Shown: positions 8,879 to 16,182 of the stretch, in pieces
How positions within the stretch are numbered: position 1 is the first letter of the stretch
Layout of the letters: every line of letters starts with the position of its first letter
Assembly (NCBI GenBank): GCA_016788065.1
Contig: JAEUTI010000025.1
Span: 1-59,834, forward strand
From: Bacteroidia bacterium
GTDB taxonomy: Bacteria > Bacteroidota > Bacteroidia > AKYH767-A > OLB10
Length of the DNA: 59,834 bases
Direction: 5' to 3'
Translations under genes and position numbers: made by a program
The notes under the pieces: model-generated
Databases searched by the model: none
What the model saw: only the letters and a program-made list of their open reading frames with translations
What the model was told of the DNA's origin: nothing

Positions 8879-10030
8879 GTGAAAACTTTTGTAACTGAAA
8901 TTGATGTTCTTCAAGACCTAAAAAACGCTATTGAACGCTACAGTTCAAATAGCTCAAATATTATTGGGAGTATTGATTCCAACATTCAATCAAAGTTAAA
9001 CGAACTCAAAAGTCAGGAATCACATTTCACTTCTAAAATCCAAGAAGCAGAAAACAATTTAAGTAATGCTGAAAGTGCATTGAGTGATTGCGAATCTCAA
9101 TCCTCAGACGATGATGATGAAGATGGAGGAGGCGGTGCACCAGATTGTAGCAGTTTTGAAAGCGAAGTTTCCGACTGTAGAAAACAGTTGGATGAAGCAC
9201 AGCAGAAATTTGAAACTTATAAACAAGAAATTCAAAAACTTGAAAACGAAATTGACCGCTTTCAAAATGCAAAGTTGCGGTTTCAATCTTCACTGCAATA
9301 TCAGAAAGATGCAACTGCTACCCGTTTGCTTTCAATCATAACCAAACTTGAAGCGTATGTTTCTTACACACTTCTACCCTCTTTCAATAACAACAATGTT
9401 TCTACTACATCTTCTACTGACGACAGTAGAAATGTAAATTATGTTTACAAAGAATTTCAAGACAACAAAGTTGCTTATGATTGGGGGCAACAGAATTTTT
9501 CAGGATGGCAAACAAATCTTTCAAGTGGAGAAGTTGATTCTCTGTTTGCTTACAAGACACTCAAATATGAAAGCATAAATAAATTTTTAAGAGGTAAACC
9601 GCTTGACCATATTCAAGATCCTGATGGAAGTTATCTTGATGGAGTAAAAAATGACATAGCAAATATTGATTCAGCTTTAAGTAAAAGCACAATTCCTGAA
9701 AATGTTATTTCTTACAGAGCATTTTCAGATGATGCAAATACCGACTTCAATAAATTAGTTGGAAAACTCTACACACCCAAAGGGTATGTTTCAACAGCAA
9801 TGAATAAAAAGGGAGCAGAGTTTTTTCTAAAAGAAAATCAACGCTTAGGAAGGAATCCAGTATTTGCCAAAGTGTTTATACCGAAAGGGAAAAATGGTGC
9901 ATTCATGGAGGGAATAAAACAAATGTCGGGTGATGGAAATGAAATTTTATTACCCAACAATTCAAGATTTCAGGTTTTGAGTTGTAACACTATTAACGGA
10001 ATTCAAAATTTAGAATTAGAATTATTATGA
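8879..10030 (+). CDS. Coiled-coil ADP-ribosyltransferase effector (toxin)
   Basis: A 383-residue protein starting at GTG. The N-terminal ~165 residues are helical/coiled-coil, like an LXG-type targeting domain, and are interrupted near 78-90 by an Asp run and a Gly run. The C-terminal part (about 190-383) is an ADP-ribosyltransferase exoenzyme fold of the R-S-E clade: first Arg at 280 (SYRAF), STA at 305-307 (GYVSTA), and catalytic Glu 355 in GNEILLP. The residue two before that Glu is Gly 353, where most members have Glu or Gln (ExE/QxE). This may change the target residue or lower activity. The start overlaps nothing; the end overlaps the next gene by an ATGA junction, typical of toxin-immunity pairs. 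Confidence 0.85.
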   Translation: MKTFVTEIDVLQDLKNAIERYSSNSSNIIGSIDSNIQSKLNELKSQESHFTSKIQEAENNLSNAESALSDCESQSSDDDDEDGGGGAPDCSSFESEVSDCRKQLDEAQQKFETYKQEIQKLENEIDRFQNAKLRFQSSLQYQKDATATRLLSIITKLEAYVSYTLLPSFNNNNVSTTSSTDDSRNVNYVYKEFQDNKVAYDWGQQNFSGWQTNLSSGEVDSLFAYKTLKYESINKFLRGKPLDHIQDPDGSYLDGVKNDIANIDSALSKSTIPENVISYRAFSDDANTDFNKLVGKLYTPKGYVSTAMNKKGAEFFLKENQRLGRNPVFAKVFIPKGKNGAFMEGIKQMSGDGNEILLPNNSRFQVLSCNTINGIQNLELELL

Positions 10031-10257
10031 AAGAAGAAAGTAAGAAAAGCTATCTTGAAGATAACTGGTCATTTGACCCCGAAAATGATTTGCCTATTTG
10101 TAATAATTGTAAGCATTACGAAAGTAGATTAAACTGTAAAGCATTTCCAATACCAAAAACAATTCCTGATGAAATTCTGAATGGCGTAAACAAACATGAT
10201 AAAGTTATAGAAGGACAAACAGGAGATTTTACTTTCCAACCAATAGAAACGAAATAG
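10027..10257 (+). CDS. Small Cys-rich protein, candidate immunity protein for the ART effector
   Basis: A 76-residue protein with a C-x2-C pair (CNNCKHY) and a third Cys followed by KAFPIP, then IPDEIL. The cysteines suggest a small metal-binding or structural knot. Its start overlaps the stop of the ART gene (ATGA), so the two are translationally coupled. Coupling to a toxin gene and cytoplasmic nature are the reasons for the immunity call; the family itself is uncharacterised as far as I can tell. Confidence 0.7.
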   Translation: MKEESKKSYLEDNWSFDPENDLPICNNCKHYESRLNCKAFPIPKTIPDEILNGVNKHDKVIEGQTGDFTFQPIETK

Positions 10258-10261
10258 TAAA

Positions 10262-10483
10262 ATGAGTTTTTACAACAACATACAAGAATTAGAAAACGAG
10301 TATAAATTTCTTCAATCTCACATTGCAGTTACAGATGAGAATTGGAGAGATTTTGTAAAGGAAAAATTCTTTAATGAAAATTTGAATCAGTTGCCTAACG
10401 AATACATTGGTTTCACTTCCGAATTACAAAACTTAAATCAATCTTTTGCATCAGCGGAAAATATTATCAATTCTCTCAAATGA
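10262..10483 (+). CDS. Second WXG100-like helical protein (WRD variant)
   Basis: A 73-residue helical protein. Its centre, ENWRDFVKEKFF, matches the centre of the 86-residue protein at 8614 (NWDDDVFRRFEQQ) in the spacing W-x-D-x-V/F and a following Phe. It lies 4 nt after the candidate immunity gene and overlaps the zinc-ribbon gene by ATGA. Small helical partners of LXG effectors in Firmicute T7SS offer a precedent. A role as effector-targeting or chaperone protein is inference. Confidence 0.65.
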   Translation: MSFYNNIQELENEYKFLQSHIAVTDENWRDFVKEKFFNENLNQLPNEYIGFTSELQNLNQSFASAENIINSLK

Positions 10484-10788
10484 GTTTTCTTGATTCCATA
10501 AAAGACCAATTAAAAACCTATTGCCCCAAGTGCAAGACGGAAATTTTTCGTCATGCACATATTTGCCCAAGATGTGGTTATGACCTCAATTCACCTGCAC
10601 ATAAAAAGCGAAAGGACACTGAAAGAAAATTCATTCTCTATTGGCTTTACTTCTGCATTTTCATTTTTATTGTTTCATTATTTCAGAATTCAAATGCAGG
10701 AGTTGCTTTTATTCTTTGTTTCCTTTTGTTCGGTGTGGGTATTGTTGTCATTGGTAAAATATCAAAATACACTGACTTCTTTCATTGA
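10480..10788 (+). CDS. Zinc-ribbon membrane protein
   Basis: A 102-residue protein with an N-terminal zinc ribbon (CPKC near 12-15 and CPRC near 28-31) and two hydrophobic segments (about 50-67 and 70-90) forming a TM hairpin. It is the last gene of the operon and overlaps the previous gene by ATGA. Zn ribbons are a recurring part of TerY-P systems, which fits the context. Its precise job, such as membrane anchor or regulator, is unknown. Confidence 0.7.
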   Translation: MSFLDSIKDQLKTYCPKCKTEIFRHAHICPRCGYDLNSPAHKKRKDTERKFILYWLYFCIFIFIVSLFQNSNAGVAFILCFLLFGVGIVVIGKISKYTDFFH

Positions 10789-10836
10789 ACTATTATACAT
10801 AAAACATGATGACAATACAGCCAACGCACAAAAAAT

Positions 10837-10899
10837 ATACACTCTTAAAAAACGCACAAGCCAACGCTACAAGCAATTTTTTTAAGAGAGTATTTTTTT
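10837..10899 (+). terminator. Hairpin H2: 16-nt arms followed by T tract; probable operon terminator
   Basis: ATACACTCTTAAAAAA (10837-10852) pairs with the 3' arm TTTTTTAAGAGAGTAT ending at 10893, with one mismatch. The loop carries CACAAGCCAACGCT, nearly the same as the loop of H4. A run of T follows to 10899, so in RNA it works as an intrinsic terminator about 50 nt after the last operon gene. It is also a member of the hairpin family seen at H1, H4 and H5. Confidence 0.6.
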
Positions 10900-11069
10900 C
10901 TTCCACCCAAGAAGAATTTTTTGCCACCCCAATTTTATTTTATTTTCTCCAACGCACGGGTTCACAGCGAACACGGACAGTTGTGCATCTAATGTAAATC
11001 ACTTCGGACAAAATGTGTGCAAACTTGACATGACACCGCTTCGGACAGACAGAAGGGCATCCGGTAACA

Positions 11070-11181
11070 GCGGGTTTAAGAAATTGGCGGTGATGTGCTT
11101 AAACGAACATTTGTGCTTCGTTTCAAGTGAAGTGCTGGCAGACAGTTTTGTGCTCCGAAATCGCCAACTTCTTAAACCCGC
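11070..11181. repeat. Hairpin H3: 20-nt arms with one mismatch
   Basis: GCGGGTTTAAGAAATTGGCG (11070-11089) pairs with CGCCAACTTCTTAAACCCGC (11162-11181). The 72-nt loop has its own perfect 7-bp hairpin (AAACGAA 11101-11107 with TTCGTTT 11117-11123). The 5' base reads GGTAAC. The matching GTTAC of the 3' base now lies beyond the insertion sequence at 12940-12944, so the IS has split the element. Confidence 0.65.
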
Positions 11182-11188
11182 CAAACGT

Positions 11189-12937
11189 CAGGTTGTGAAA
11201 AAACTCCCTTCCCATTTATTTTTCTTCAAGAACAGCATTTAAAATTTCATTGTAAGTGCAGTGCAACGTTTTAAGCGCATGCAAAAATCAGGCTGCTAAG
11301 TTGGGTTGAAAATAGTTGAAGCGTTTAATACGGTTTAAATGCGCCACTATGAAAGCAAAAAGCCACTCCTTGCGGTATTTTGGCTTCCAGTTTTTGAGTG
11401 TTAGCATTAGATCATCTAAAGTATAAATATTCAAGACCCGTTTGATGTTGTAATTCAACATAATAAAACTCCATTCACCGTTTACTTTTTCCAATCCTAT
11501 TAAGTTTGTATAATAATAACCCCACTTTCGTTTGATGGTTCCAAAGATGTGTTCGTTAATTTCCTGTCGTTTCCGATATAAAGTTTGATTTTGGGAATAG
11601 TTTTTATTGTTACGTTCCACCGATTCGGCATATTGACTCCGTTCAATTTCTCTTCCGCCCTTAGCTTTTCCGGTACATAAATATTTTACCGGACAATTTT
11701 TACATTCCGGTGTCCGGTACTTTTTATATTGATACGATATTTTATCATCCCGCTTTTTAGTGTGCCAGGTACCAAAGGTGGTTAGTGTTTGTCCTTCAGG
11801 ACACGTATAGGTATCATTCTTTTTATTGTACTTGAATTTATCAACAAGATATTCCTTCGTAGTCCCTTTTGGATTGGAGTTGACCAGTTCCTGTTGCGCT
11901 ACTATAGTTATTAAATCGTTCTGTTGACAGGCTTCAATTTCCCGTGCGTTGTTGTATCCTTTATCAGCCAGCAGGGTAAACTCATTCGCTTTTAAATTTT
12001 CTTTTGCTTCCAATGCAATTGCTGAAAGTGCGTTTCGATCGTTCCGGTTAATCGTATGTGTAGCTACAATAAGTTTATGTTTATCATCAACGGCAGTCTG
12101 TGTGTTGTAGCAAACTTCTACCACTTGTCCTTGTATCAAAAGACTTCTGCTGTCGGGATCCGTGGTAGATATTTGCGGTTCGCCGCTTTCTGTCAGTAAT
12201 TCACTTAGCATTTCATACTTGATTTGATTCATTTGCAGCCGTTCAATTTTGTCCTGCAAATCACCAATAAGTTCTGTGCTTTCTTCTTTGTCCAAAGTGT
12301 CTAATTGTGTTAGATATTCAAGCGTTTTCTCTTCAATATATTGGAGATGCCGTTCGATCTTTTTTGGAGAATAGTTATTTTTCTTGCTGTTATGGGCTCT
12401 GGATTTGGTGCCATCGATAGCAATGGTTTTGCCACTTATGAGTCCGGCATCCATCAAAAAAGTGACAAATAGTTTGAACATATTTTTCAGAGCCACCGGG
12501 TTATCTTTGCGGAAGTCGGCAATAGTGTGGTAGTTGGGGATAAGTTTTCCGCATAGCCATTGCATTTCAATATTCCGTTTACATTCTTTCTCCAGCCGGC
12601 GGGATGATCGGATGCCGTTCTGGTAGCCGTACAAATAGATCTTCAATAAAATGCGTGGGTCAAAGGATGGGCGGCCTTCTGGTTGAATGGCTTTCGTTTT
12701 AAAACCCAGTTTAGTTAAATCCAGTTTTTCAGCAAACGCATCCAGGAACCGGACCGGATCATCCGGTGCCACCAATTCCTCCAGCGAGCTGAAAGAAACC
12801 TGGTGGCGATCAATGGGTACTATGTGTTGCATAGGAGTTAAATTTCCCTAAAAATACCAATGAAATGGCTCACATTCATAACTATTTTTCAATAGAAATT
12901 AACAATGGATGGGGAAAATTAGTATTTTCACAGTCTG
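11189..12937 (-). mobile_element. Complete IS1182-family insertion sequence
   Basis: The 1749-bp element is bounded by 17-bp terminal inverted repeats. The left end is CAGGTTGTGAAAAAACT (11189-11205); the right end reads CAGACTGTGAAAATACT on the minus strand (12921-12937), 14 of 17 matching. The sequence ACGT flanks both ends directly (11185-11188 and 12938-12941) as a 4-bp target duplication. One transposase gene fills it on the minus strand. Intact ends and gene suggest recent insertion. Confidence 0.85.
11288..12832 (-). CDS. IS1182-family transposase
   Basis: A 514-residue DDE transposase. The N-terminus, with LVAPDDPVRFLDAF and a DPRILLKIYLYGY helix, is typical of IS1182 (DUF772-like) enzymes. 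The first catalytic Asp lies in AIDGTKSRAHNS (about 139-150), followed by a charged coiled region. A second acidic block is LLADKGYNN, and a Cys cluster (CPEG, PECKNCPVKYLCTG) lies near 345-390. The C-terminus has the EINEHIFGTIKRKWGYYY helix carrying the last Glu. Length and motifs are complete, with no frameshift. It moves the element by cut-and-paste or copy mechanisms of the DDE class. Confidence 0.93.
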   Translation of the reverse strand: MQHIVPIDRHQVSFSSLEELVAPDDPVRFLDAFAEKLDLTKLGFKTKAIQPEGRPSFDPRILLKIYLYGYQNGIRSSRRLEKECKRNIEMQWLCGKLIPNYHTIADFRKDNPVALKNMFKLFVTFLMDAGLISGKTIAIDGTKSRAHNSKKNNYSPKKIERHLQYIEEKTLEYLTQLDTLDKEESTELIGDLQDKIERLQMNQIKYEMLSELLTESGEPQISTTDPDSRSLLIQGQVVEVCYNTQTAVDDKHKLIVATHTINRNDRNALSAIALEAKENLKANEFTLLADKGYNNAREIEACQQNDLITIVAQQELVNSNPKGTTKEYLVDKFKYNKKNDTYTCPEGQTLTTFGTWHTKKRDDKISYQYKKYRTPECKNCPVKYLCTGKAKGGREIERSQYAESVERNNKNYSQNQTLYRKRQEINEHIFGTIKRKWGYYYTNLIGLEKVNGEWSFIMLNYNIKRVLNIYTLDDLMLTLKNWKPKYRKEWLFAFIVAHLNRIKRFNYFQPNLAA

Positions 12938-13144
12938 ACGTTACAAGCAAGCCTAACAGACGACACAACAACGACCAAACGGACGAATATAAACATAAAA
13001 TGAAACGCTAATTTTGACAGGTGACCAACATACAGACCATATTTCAAACGGACAACGAGTAAGCCGACACTCATTGCCAACCATTCTGTATTTTTTATTT
13101 TCCCCACCCCACATTTTTTTTAATTCAATTTTAGCCAGCCGCAC

Positions 13145-13211
13145 ATTTGGCACATTTGCTTTTGCCCCGACACACAAAGCCAACGCTTCGGCAAAAGCAA
13201 AAGAGCCAAAT
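13145..13211. repeat. Long imperfect hairpin H4 (attC-like family)
   Basis: The 5' arm (13145-13166) starts ATTTGGCACATTTGC and the 3' arm (13190-13211) ends in AAAAGAGCCAAAT. Each arm is 22 nt, with only the ACA/TCT mismatch that also marks H1 and H5. The 23-nt loop contains CACAAAGCCAACGCT, nearly identical to the H2 loop. It stands 80 bp upstream of the SPARTA start codon. Confidence 0.65.
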
Positions 13212-13232
13212 CTCCCACCGCACCGAATGAGA

Positions 13233-13261
13233 TTTGTGTCAAGAACAAGCATATATTTTTG
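13233..13261 (+). promoter_or_regulatory. Candidate Bacteroidota promoter for the SPARTA operon
   Basis: TTTG (13233-13236) and TATTTTTG (13254-13261, consensus TAnnTTTG) are 17 nt apart, slightly closer than the usual 19-21. The predicted start of transcription is about 25 nt upstream of the ATG. Confidence 0.35.
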
Positions 13262-13292
13262 TATTTTGACCAACCTAATTACAACAAAGTAG

Positions 13293-14645
13293 ATGCGAAA
13301 TAAAATATTCATTAGTCATGCGGCACCTGAGGACAACGATTTTACAAAATGGTTGGCAATGAAACTTATTGGCTTAGGCTATGAGGTTTGGTGTGATGTA
13401 TTGTTTTTGGAGAAAGGTTCAGACTTTTGTAGTAAAATAGAAAAGGAAATTAGAGAGAATACTTTTAAATTCTTAATTGTTTCTTCATCAGTTGCTAATC
13501 AACGGGAGGGAGTTTTAAAAGAACTAGCTGTGGCAGCAAAAGTTAAGAAAAAAGAACAAGATGACACATTCATAATACCCTTAGCGATTGATGAGACGCT
13601 TTCTTATGATGATATTAATATTGACATAGTTCGACTAAACGCAATTGATTTTAAAAATTCTTGGGCAAAAGGATTGCAAGATTTATTAGAAGCTTTGGAA
13701 AAACAAAATGTGCCAAAAGATGCACCTGACCCAACAAAAAGCACTAATCTCTATCAACAAATATTTTTGCACAACAAAGGAATTGTCGAGAAAGAAGAAA
13801 TTTATGATTCTAACTGGTTTTCAATTCTTTCTTTTCCATCCGAATTGAGATTTCATGATTTCGAAAAATTAATTCCTAAAGGTTTTGATCTACGGGAACT
13901 CACTTTTCCAGCAGTTCGATACAAAAATTACATATGCACTTTCGCATGGGAATATGACTTTATGCATCAATTACCTAGAACGGAAACTTACAACAGCAGT
14001 CAATCAATTAAAATTCAAACGGATGAAATACTATCGGGAAAATATGACACGGATTTTATAGGGAACATTGAATGTCAAAGACTAATTGTACAGATTCTAA
14101 ATAAAGCTTTTGTACTCAGAATGAAGGATAAAGGCGTTAAAGAATATCCAATGTCTAATAGGATTGGTTATTGGTTTGAGAAGGGGAAACTTGAAAAAGA
14201 TAAATTCAATAAAGTACAGTTAGTTGGTAAACAAAAAGATAAAAATTGGCATTTTGGAATATCAGCCTCGGGTAAACTATATCCCTTTCCTGTTTTGATG
14301 GTCTCATCACATATAATTTTTACTACTGATGGAATAGCAACTATAGAATCAAAAGGAATTCAGCATTCCGCCAGAAGAAGACAAGGGAAAAATTGGTGGA
14401 ACGATGACTGGAGAAACAAGTTATTATCCTTTGTTAAATATTTATCTGACGATGAAAACAGTTTTTATTTAGAAGCTGGAAGCGAAGAAAAAATATACAT
14501 TTCAAATGAACCCATAAAGTTCATTGGCAAAACAAGTTACAATATACCTGAGAAAAACACTTTGGAAGATGAAGCAGAAATTTCTGACATCAATTCCTTA
14601 GATGATTTAGATGATGAAATATTTGAAGTAGCAGAAGCAGAATGA
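13293..14645 (+). CDS. TIR-APAZ protein of a SPARTA system
   Basis: A 450-residue protein. Residues 1-135 are a TIR domain (KIFISHAAPEDNDF at the start, YEVWCD strand). E77 (VLKELAV) falls where NAD-cleaving TIR domains have the catalytic Glu. The rest (about 160-420) is the APAZ region, which replaces the N and PAZ lobes of long Argonautes. The last 25 residues are strongly acidic (DDLDDEIFEVAEAE). In characterised SPARTA complexes an acidic tail of this subunit occupies the nucleic-acid channel in the inactive state. The gene overlaps the Argonaute gene by ATGA. Function known for the family: on guide-RNA recognition of invader DNA the complex oligomerises and depletes NAD(P)+. Confidence 0.92.
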   Translation: MRNKIFISHAAPEDNDFTKWLAMKLIGLGYEVWCDVLFLEKGSDFCSKIEKEIRENTFKFLIVSSSVANQREGVLKELAVAAKVKKKEQDDTFIIPLAIDETLSYDDINIDIVRLNAIDFKNSWAKGLQDLLEALEKQNVPKDAPDPTKSTNLYQQIFLHNKGIVEKEEIYDSNWFSILSFPSELRFHDFEKLIPKGFDLRELTFPAVRYKNYICTFAWEYDFMHQLPRTETYNSSQSIKIQTDEILSGKYDTDFIGNIECQRLIVQILNKAFVLRMKDKGVKEYPMSNRIGYWFEKGKLEKDKFNKVQLVGKQKDKNWHFGISASGKLYPFPVLMVSSHIIFTTDGIATIESKGIQHSARRRQGKNWWNDDWRNKLLSFVKYLSDDENSFYLEAGSEEKIYISNEPIKFIGKTSYNIPEKNTLEDEAEISDINSLDDLDDEIFEVAEAE

Positions 14646-16165
14646 AAGAACTAATTTATATTCCTGAACCGAATATACTTTTTGCATATATACAAAAATG
14701 TACAGATGCAAGAGACGGCCTTGCTTTATTTGGCCCACTAAATAAAATTTTTGGTATTAAAAGCGGAGTAGTTGCTACAAAGGAAGGGTTAGATATTTTC
14801 AAAAAATATGTTAGCCACATACAAAAACCTATATTCAACTCTAATAATATTACACGACCAATGTTTCCTGGTTTTGAGGCCGTTTTTGATTGTAAATGGA
14901 ATACTGAAAGCATAATATATAAAGAAGTAACCAATGAAGAAATAGGCAAACTATTGTATAATGATAGCACACACAAAAGAACATATGATTTAGTTACTCT
15001 TTTTATAAATAAAATAATTGCTGCAAATAAGAATGAAGATGAAAAAGTAGATGTTTGGTTTGTAATAGTTCCAGATGATATCTACAAATATTGCAGGCCT
15101 AATTCTGTGCTACCAAAAGCTCTTGTGCAAACTAAATCAATAATTACAAAGTCTAAAGCCAAAAATTTCAGATATGAAGCAACACTTTTTGAGGAAATTA
15201 ATGTTGAATTAAAACAACAAGAAAAAGAAGCTGTAACATATAACTATGATGCTCAATTTCATGACCAACTTAAAGCACGTCTACTGGAACATACGTTACC
15301 AACTCAGATAATGAGAGAAAGCACATTAGTTTGGCGTGAATTCAAAAATAAATTTGGTGCCCCATTAAGAGATTTTTCTAAAATTGAAGGACATTTAGCT
15401 TGGACAATTTCCACAGCAGCTTTTTACAAAGCAGGTGGTAAACCATGGAAACTATCAGACATCCGAAGCGGTGTCTGTTATCTTGGCTTAGTTTACAAAC
15501 AAGTAGAAAAAAGTAAAAACCCAAAAAATGCTTGTTGCGCAGCACAAATGTTTTTGGACAATGGTGACGGAACAGTCTTTAAAGGAGAAGTTGGTCCTTG
15601 GTATAATCCAGAAAGAGGAGAATTTCATTTAAAACCGAAAGAAGCTAAAGCATTATTGAGTCAAGCACTTGAATCATACAAAGAACAAAATGGAGAATAT
15701 CCTAAAGAAATATTTATCCATGCAAAAACAAGATTTAATGGACAAGAATGGAAAGCATTTCAGGAGATAACACCAAAAGAAACAAACCTTGTGGGTGTTA
15801 CTATAACTAAAACAAAACCATTGAAATTATTTAAGTCTGATGGAAACTATCCAATTATGAGAGGCAACGCATTTGTTGTAAACGAAAAAAGTGCGTTTTT
15901 ATGGACGGTAGGTTACGTTCCAAAAACAGAATCTACTTTATCAATGGAGGTTCCCAATCCAATTTTCATTGAGGTGAACAAAGGAGAAGCGGATATTGTA
16001 CAAGTTTTGAAAGACATTTTAGCTTTAACTAAACTTAATTATAACGCTTGTATCTACGCAGATGGAGTTCCTGTTACTCTTCGCTTTGCTGATAAAATTG
16101 GAGAGATATTAACCGCAAGCACAGATATAAAGGCTCCGCCACTTGCATTCAAGTATTATATTTAA
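14642..16165 (+). CDS. Short prokaryotic Argonaute (MID-PIWI), SPARTA subunit
   Basis: A 507-residue protein with only MID and PIWI lobes. The MID part covers roughly 1-260. The PIWI part (about 265-507) begins with SGVCYLGLVYKQ, where catalytic Argonautes have a first Asp. That Asp is absent, as expected for short, catalytically dead pAgos that only bind guide and target. Length and order (TIR-APAZ first, Ago second, 4-nt overlap) match SPARTA. It binds a short guide RNA and recognises complementary DNA, then activates the TIR subunit. The Septu-like ATPase gene starts 17 nt downstream. Confidence 0.92.
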   Translation: MKELIYIPEPNILFAYIQKCTDARDGLALFGPLNKIFGIKSGVVATKEGLDIFKKYVSHIQKPIFNSNNITRPMFPGFEAVFDCKWNTESIIYKEVTNEEIGKLLYNDSTHKRTYDLVTLFINKIIAANKNEDEKVDVWFVIVPDDIYKYCRPNSVLPKALVQTKSIITKSKAKNFRYEATLFEEINVELKQQEKEAVTYNYDAQFHDQLKARLLEHTLPTQIMRESTLVWREFKNKFGAPLRDFSKIEGHLAWTISTAAFYKAGGKPWKLSDIRSGVCYLGLVYKQVEKSKNPKNACCAAQMFLDNGDGTVFKGEVGPWYNPERGEFHLKPKEAKALLSQALESYKEQNGEYPKEIFIHAKTRFNGQEWKAFQEITPKETNLVGVTITKTKPLKLFKSDGNYPIMRGNAFVVNEKSAFLWTVGYVPKTESTLSMEVPNPIFIEVNKGEADIVQVLKDILALTKLNYNACIYADGVPVTLRFADKIGEILTASTDIKAPPLAFKYYI

Positions 16166-16182
16166 CGAGGTAGTCACATCGT

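Larger units (their letters stand above)
10789..11188. other. 400-bp spacer between the T7SS-like operon and the IS
   Basis: No credible gene. The spacer contains hairpin H2 with a T tract (10837-10899), another GCCAACGCACAAAAAA phrase like that near 1026, hairpin H3 (11070-11181), and at its end the ACGT target duplication of the insertion sequence. Confidence 0.6.
12938..13292. other. 355-bp spacer between the IS and the SPARTA genes
   Basis: No credible gene. It starts with the right ACGT duplication and the GTTAC that once closed H3. It then has the phrase AGACGACACAAC (also found at about 20874 before another gene), hairpin H4 (13145-13211) and a promoter candidate (13233-13261). Confidence 0.55.

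Noticed and set aside
10553..10997. Open frames overlapping the zinc-ribbon gene and hairpin H2
   Set aside because: They lie in other frames of the zinc-ribbon gene or in the terminator hairpin and have no protein-like pattern.
11015..11242. A 75-codon open frame across H3 and the left IS end
   Set aside because: It reads through the hairpin arms and the IS inverted repeat; structure explains the open frame.
13014..13292. Open frames on both strands in the spacer before SPARTA
   Set aside because: They run through hairpin H4; arm sequences give open frames on both strands.
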